Positions 58,301 through 64,000 of a stretch of DNA of 64,000 nt are shown one piece after another (the first letter of the stretch is position 1; the number at the start of each line of letters is the position of its first letter). Source of the DNA: Cerioporus squamosus (taxonomy: Eukaryota; Basidiomycota; Agaricomycetes; Polyporales; Polyporaceae); NCBI GenBank assembly GCA_022592435.1, contig JABYQS010000002.1:310001-374000 (forward strand). The letters run 5' to 3'. A program made the translations under genes and the position numbers. The notes beneath the pieces are model-generated. The model saw nothing but the letters and a program-made list of their open reading frames with translations. It ran no database searches and had not been told where the DNA came from.

Positions 58301-59126
58301 TTCTCGGAAATCCGAAGGTTCTCAGCAAGGTAAGTCATTCGTTGCTATGCGTTAACTCCGTCCCGTCATGCCGTACTCACGACCGCATGTACAGCACCCG
58401 ATGTGGCATTACCTTCTGACACACTACAAGGAGAAGAACTGTCTTGTAGAAGGGCCGCTCAACAACCTTCAGCCGAGCATGATCCAGTTCAGCAAGCCGC
58501 GTCGCACGCTTGTGAAGGCAATGGACCAATTCCGGCGCCATGAGACTAGCGCGAGGGATTACCTCGGCAATGGCAGCGTGATGGGCGATGGTGCGTTGAA
58601 TGGGTTTGGACGCTATTTGCTGACGTCAACTAACGACAACTTAATTCAAGGCCGGAGATCCGGAACTCCCAGCCGTTTCGATGCGAGTTTCTACCGGACC
58701 CACGATGCGCTGGGCTATATTCCGTCCGACGTGCAGTCGCTCCGCTCCCAGGCAACCTACTCTTCGGGGCTTCCCATGTTTGCTGCTGCCGGTGCGTTCG
58801 GTCCGGGTGCACAACGCCCGAATGGCGCGAAACGGAGCACATACGGGAGCTACGCGAGCTCTATCATCTCGCAGGACGCCGGCCCCGCAGGTACCGATTC
58901 CTCCAGCGTCGTTGGCAGTGCGGTCGGCGCATCGGATCGCCCTGGGGGAATGGCGTATTCGCAATCTGATAGATTGCAGCGTCGCTCATCCTTCTCATCG
59001 ACCGCAGGTACCTCGGACATGGGCAGCCTGTCGCAGTACGACTACAAATCCCAAGACGACGGGACCGATCTGGATGACATGAAGTCGCAGTACACCGGCA
59101 CGCAGAGCGGCGTTACCGTCTTCTAG
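55368..59126 (+). CDS. UPF1: nonsense-mediated decay RNA helicase UPF1
   Basis: Ten exons: 55368-55672, 55726-55983, 56036-56559, 56615-56781, 56837-57446, 57506-57564, 57622-57929, 57987-58329, 58395-58590 and 58651-59126 (1081 residues). The N-terminal CH-rich zinc domain reads [42 protein letters not shown] and [12 protein letters not shown]. The SF1 helicase core has Walker [71 protein letters not shown] and [10 protein letters not shown]. The tail is Ser/Gly-rich with SQ sites, as in other Upf1 proteins. It binds ribosomes stalled at early stops. The 60-bp intron 58591-58650 (GTGCGT, CTAAC branch, CAAG acceptor) has no stop in frame, so an unspliced form would carry 20 extra residues. 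Confidence 0.96.
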
Positions 59127-60525
59127 TCCGCACATGGAAGCGTCGTCAGGCAGGCTACCGGTGATGGCTTGCATCCCGCAGGTTGACAGCCAGCCACCGG
59201 GCACGCATCCTGTCCGCCTGCTTGCTGCAGCACCGAATGCTGCCGCGTCGCATCTTGGATCAGCTCCTCCTGCGCTTTCTTGACGGACGCGCGCGTGCCT
59301 CGGCGCCGATTCGCCGCTGGGTCATGACGCCGAGGTGCAGGCAGACGCGCCTCTCTCACAGTGACACCTGCCCGGCCGGGCTCACTCTTCTGGCGAACGC
59401 TGGGGAGCGGGCACCTGCCACCCGCCGTTACACTCTGGTGCTGGACAGCCTCCCGACCGGGTGTCTCATGGGCTGGAGTGATGGCTGATGCTGGTCGAGT
59501 GGGTGCTTACCCATTCGCAACTCCAGCCCGCTGCGCCCATCCGTCCGCCCGTCGTCCAGTGCCCCGATCGATCTGTCTGTTGTTCCTTTCGCCCCCGCCC
59601 TGTATGTCAATGCACCGATGCCATCGCGCCCCGGTGACAAGTGTAGCCTCGTCATGAACCCCCGTATCCATACGAGTACGTACCTCCATGCCCGGTGTAT
59701 CACGTGTTACGGAACGTCCATGTCCATCTCTGCCAAAATATATGCATGCATATGCCTCCCGACCCTGATCATCCGGCCCTCTCGGCCATGGCGTGCATGC
59801 ACTGGATCACAGCTACGAGACAGGACCGCGCGTTACGCGAACGGTAACGAACGACAAGGGGTGTGAATTAACTCCGGTGTGCTCGTGTCGCTCGACTATG
59901 CCGGAGACGTACATACAGAAAAGATGTGGCGTGGGTGAGTATGATACACATGGTAGATGAGGTACACATATAGCGGGGTACGATACAGATGGGCTGCTGC
60001 ATGCTGCGGGATGCGGGAGGCTGATGCGATAAGATGCGAGGGGTTTAACACACGATGACGGTATTGTACATGCTACGTATACGTGTACGTATTTGACTGA
60101 GACTAGGACTAGGACTATGACCGCGGGAGGCAGCGGCAACGAGAGCGATTCGCGTTCCATTCGTAACTCAAAATAAATAACGACTGACTAAATGCGGGGG
60201 GAATGGGGACGACGAGTGACGGCTGACGCACCCTCGGCGGACTAGCAGCGACTAAATGGCTCCTGAAAATAGGCTCGTGTGTAAGGTATGACGATGCTGG
60301 ACGATGACGATGAAACACTGGCGCGTAGGCGGCTTAATCCTGAGAACCCGGAGATTGATAAGTTGTTGTAAGAGGAGGCAGGGCAATGGAGGAATGCATG
60401 GGGTTAGCGGCGGCGGCGACAGCGGCGGGTGCACCGCCCCGCCAGTGGAGATGTCAACCTGGCGGGGCGATGTCAACTTGCGCAGGCGGACGGGGACTGC
60501 GAGGTTCCGTACGGTTGCCCGGCTC
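59127..60525. other. convergent intergenic, no gene seen
   Basis: 1.4 kb between the 3' ends of UPF1 and the second zinc-cluster factor. Open frames under 110 codons occur on both strands with no motif. Repeated gtac-type pyrimidine-purine runs occur near 60065-60115 and taggacta direct repeats near 60102-60116. It is probably 3' UTR plus spacer. Confidence 0.45.
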
Positions 60526-62312
60526 TCACGCGGGATCGTGCGGAGGCGCAGCGGAGCGGTCCATAGCGGGGTCATCGTCGCCGTGGCTCGCACGACTGGG
60601 GGAACTGGAAGAACCGGACGAGGCAGAAAGAGCGGGCGGCCGGGGTATATCGGCAGACGAGCCGCTATGGGTGTGATGGTGGGAATGCTGCGACGAGCGA
60701 GGGGAGTGGTGGTGAGGATGCGTGTGCGCATGCGAGCGCGAGTGCGGGTGCATGGACGTAGAGGGCGGCGAGAGCGGGCGGGCCTCTAGACCGGGACCTG
60801 CTTGCGGGTGTCGACGATGTGAATATGGAGGCGAGGGGACGCTTCCACGATGGCCGGGCCTGGCGGCGGCGTGCGCAGACGAGGGCCCGGCGGCGCTTTC
60901 GTCTGCGCGTTGTGATTTTTTGGCTGGGCTGGCGGCGGCGGCGGAGGCCTGGGGTCTGTGTTGTATGGGCTCGTCAGCTCGGCCAAGGAAATCGACGACC
61001 GCCGTGGAGGGCCTGTCGAGCGCAGCGCGTTCAGGCTCGGTGACACCGGCGTTGGCTTGGGCGGCGAGCGCGGTGAGCCCATTCCTACCGCAGTGGTGCC
61101 ACTGCCAGTACTCGGAGTGGGCGCAGGCGGCGGTGGAGGCGCCGAGCGCTCCGCCAGGCGACCTACTGCCGCTCGCATGGGGAGGTGCTCGGTAGGATAT
61201 TGGGGGGCTTGTCCCCGGTAGAGGCGGCGCGGCGACGTAGCCTGAAGGTGGCGGTGGCTCGCGTCCCCGTACAGGCGATCGAGGCGAGGTTGGGCGCAGA
61301 GGATAGGAGGCTACGGCTCCTGAAGTGCCGTAGGCTTGATATGGCGTAATCGCGGTGCCTTGGATGGGCTCCGGAGGAGGACCTGAAGTCATCGGCATCA
61401 TTGCGGACATACTCGCCCTTCGAGAGATGGGCGCGGTCGGCGAGGACGTAGAGGGTCCGCCGCGCAGAACCATTGCCTCCAGCTGCTCGACGCGCGTCTT
61501 GAGCTCGTCGAATTCGGCCCTGGATACATACTTCTCCCTAGCAACGGGTTCGTAGCATCAGTGTTCGCGCACTTGGCCCACGCTGTGAGGAACGCTCGGA
61601 CTTACAAGGGTTCGATGATGTGCCACTGACACTTGGACTGCTCGCCTCGGCGAACGCAGGGACCACATGGGTTGGCCCTATATGGTCAAGGTTGGGTTAA
61701 TTCCACTGTGCAGCTAGCGCAAGGCGCGGAAGTGGGCCCGAACCTATCGCACTTGATCTTGCGACGTTTGCATTCTGCGAAACCCAATCATGCCATTGCC
61801 CCGCATGGAGAGCGATGATGAATGTGATAACGGACGACCAATAAAAAATCGCAGTCAGCAGACAGGCCAAGCGCAGCGTCCGGGTCGACGTACCTGTGCA
61901 GCTGAGGGCCTGCCGACGCCGTTTCTGCTTCTTCTGCGGCGTGTCCTGGTCAGAGTCCTCCGGCGCATGGCGGACACCTAGGAGAGAGCAGGCGTGGGTC
62001 AGCAGGGCGGCGTGCCTGAGGATTGTGGGGCAAATACGCACCGAGGGTGCTGGTCGAAGCGAGCGGGTGAGTTGCGCCCTGCATCGGGTAGTGCGGGCTC
62101 GGCTGCGGTGGCTGTGGCTGTGGAGGCGGGTGCATGGACATGGAGGCATGGGGGAGGCCGGGGTGCAGCTGGTGGATGGGAGGCAAGGTCGTCTGCGAAC
62201 GGGCGGCGGAGACAGGCACGGACGGAGGGGGAGCGCGGTCTGGCGGGGAGGCCATCCTCCGCGGCGGAGCGGGACGGTCCGAGGGATGGTGTGGGGACTT
62301 GCCTGGGTCCAT
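60526..62312 (-). CDS. Zn2Cys6 transcription factor, disordered His/Pro-rich type
   Basis: Five exons: 62312-62042, 61977-61894, 61774-61744, 61677-61606 and 61537-60526. The zinc cluster is split over three exons and reads CTECKRRKIKCDRANPCGPC ending RRGEQSKC: C-x2-C-x6-C-x5-C-x2-C-x8-C. It is preceded by a basic KKQKRRRQAL and followed by QWHIIEPL and a coiled-coil helix (AEFDELKTRVEQLEAM). The rest is disordered, with a His-rich stretch (HPHSRSHAHTHPHHHS) near the end and no fungal_trans domain visible. Between about 61160 and 60830 the sensible frame is a different one (SPRSPPKPTPVSPS, RRSSISLAELTSPYN), bounded by two breaks that cancel; total length stays divisible by three (490 codons). 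The target genes are unknown. The start at 62312 (MDPGKSPHH) is the likely one. Confidence 0.82.
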
Positions 62313-64000
62313 GTTGCAGGCGGCGGAGGGGAGGGCAGCGTGTGCGGACACCAAGCTCAAATAGCCAGAGGTGCGGAGAAGAAGAGAGGAGCGTGGTCAT
62401 AGAGACGTCAAGTACAACGGAGGCAGCCCGGGCAGACAGACAAGGATATTTGTATTGGCACAGCCAATATAACGTTGCCTCGTGCACAGAGAGAGACGGA
62501 AGCGGCGGAGGGAGAAACTAAACGGGCGAGGAAACGGGCGAGGTATGTCTACGGGCGAATAGGAACCAGATAAGATGTTATCGACTGCCCGGGGACGAGG
62601 GCGAGTGAATTCCGTAAGCGTACGGGGACGACTGTGACCTGCGGCGGATGATGATGGCACGGGCGATGGCATCCGTTACCGTACAGCTTGCCTGACAACT
62701 GGCTCCCGTGATGGCGTGCGGGGATGTCGCCGCTCGGACGGGGGCTGCCAGACGCAGGGAGGGCGACTGCGCAGGGCCGGAACACACACAGCATGCGCGA
62801 CGCCGACGACGCTGCCACCGTGACCGGGCCAGCAACCCCTCCCGTCGCCCACCGTGCGTCTTCGCGGACCCCGAGCGGACCCTGGCGGACCTCGGATTCG
62901 GCGGTATAATGTCGCAGGCCGTGCGCAGGCGGAATGTCGGGAATGAAATAATAAACTTTTGAGTCTGAGCCCTGCAGCCGACCTCGCTCGGCTCGCACCG
63001 AGCGCGTCCGAGCACTCGTCCTGTGGGCATCCCGTGCTATCTCCGTGGCCTGAATTGCGCACCATACTGGGCGACCGCGGGCAAGATGCGGGCGCAGATG
63101 GGCAAATTGTGGCCGCGGGCAGCGCTGGGAGCCGGAGGCAATAGATGGACGGGGACGATATTAGATAGCCCGCCAGGATCGCAGGCGAGAAGCAGGGAGA
63201 TCGTGGCTGATCGTGCTCGGGGGAGGCTAACCGTTGCCTAAGGCTGGCTAAGGCTGGCGAAGCCGCACGGGCCACGGACCTACAACCGCGAGACACGCGC
63301 ATATCTCCGTGCCCGGACGATGCTGATCGCCACGCGTTCTCGTTGCGTAACGGCCGTGCTCGGGCGCAGACTGAGTGCATCCGAGCGGGCTGCATGCCCC
63401 CACCGTGCGTGTGGCCCACGCCGTGCTCAGCCTGCAGCGCGAGTCCCAGTCGGCCACGGACTGCAATCGATAATCTCCGCCACGGCTGCAGCGTACACTA
63501 CTCGCCCTCTGCCCCGCCGACGGCCGTGTCATCTGCACACTCAGGTGCACGCCAGTCCGCAGCCGTCTGCGTCCGTCCATCCCATGATCCAGCGACTCTG
63601 CGAACCTGAGTGGCCACTGTGTGGGCAGTGTGCTAACCAAGCTCCGGCTTCTGCGCCTCCGTCCCCAGACGCCCGTCCGCTCGCAGACCGAAACACGTCT
63701 GACCTCTCTCGCACTCTTCCTCCCCACTCGCCCCGCTTGTGTTCGTCTTCCTGCCCTCCGACTCTCCCCCGCTCTTCCGCCAGCCTCGCACACAAGCCCA
63801 TGTGATCCACACCGTCATTTTGCCGTACCGCGTTTGTACCGCGTCTACTGATGCCTCCGAGTCTCCGAGCTGCAGCTGATTATCGCACTGGCACTTCCGC
63901 CACACAATGCCTCCTCCAGGTGTTTCCTGAACAGAGTTCCGTCCCATCGCCCCATCTCGATGGTCTAAATCTTCGTAGCTCCGTAGATCCCCGGATAACA
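62313..64000. other. intergenic to window end, upstream of the zinc-cluster gene
   Basis: 1.7 kb with no gene I can support. Opposed open frames of 150-250 codons at about 62550-63800 reflect high GC and have no motif. The interval next to 62313 should hold the transcription-factor promoter. Confidence 0.45.

Noticed and set aside
62550..63805. Overlapping frames of 150-250 codons near the right end
   Set aside because: All are opposed by similar frames on the other strand, and none has a motif or splice structure.

Overview
The window is nuclear DNA of a filamentous basidiomycete. It has high GC, short introns of about 47-70 bp with GTRNGT donors and YAG acceptors, closely packed genes on both strands, and protein families typical of Agaricomycetes. 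Polyporales is my guess, but the sequence alone does not prove the order. Gene models were built by hand from splice signals, reading-frame phase and recalled family motifs, with no database search.

Layout. 0-5 kb: the 3' end of acetolactate synthase (ILV2), a P-loop NTPase/Crinkler-RHS-type gene on the minus strand, and a tiny three-exon ATP synthase subunit j gene (ATP18). 5-10 kb: an IML2/TTC39-family gene with 16 exons, including a 7-nt and a 12-nt microexon, divergent from an EH-domain IRS4-like gene. 10-20 kb: dephospho-CoA kinase, SCD6/LSM14, PGS1 phosphatidylglycerophosphate synthase, D-aminoacyl-tRNA deacylase and cyclophilin CYP1, mostly in alternating divergent and convergent pairs. 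19.5-22.3 kb: the F-box/WD40 protein CDC4. 22.3-32.9 kb: a 10.6 kb block with no gene I can support, holding a degenerate tandem repeat at about 29.4 kb. 32.9-36.8 kb: a 13-exon Zn2Cys6/fungal_trans transcription factor. 38.1-38.9 kb: a small secreted, probably GPI-anchored Ser/Thr-rich protein. 39.3-42.8 kb: a putative chromatin reader with two PWWP/Tudor-like WPAK modules and a CHCCR cysteine motif. 43.8-59.1 kb: YND1 apyrase, ELP3, MDM12, a UDP-sugar transporter, MRP51, a HYPK-like UBA protein and UPF1. 60.5-62.3 kb: a second Zn2Cys6 factor.

Most genes are core housekeeping functions: translation and tRNA quality (ELP3, DTD, UPF1, MRP51, HYPK-like, SCD6), mitochondrial and lipid biology (ATP18, PGS1, MDM12, CoA kinase), Golgi glycosylation (YND1, UDP-sugar transporter) and cell-cycle proteolysis (CDC4). 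They do not form a metabolic cluster. The accessory genes are the CRN/RHS-like gene, the secreted protein and the two transcription factors.

Three observations stand out. First, consecutive introns 3 and 4 of SCD6 share a related segment of about 120 bp, so they look like duplicated or introner-like introns. Second, there are coding microexons of 7 and 12 nt and two probable GC-AG introns. Third, several otherwise intact genes carry isolated one-base frame breaks; in five of them total coding length returns to a multiple of three when a single base is allowed for. That pattern points to assembly indels more than to pseudogenes.
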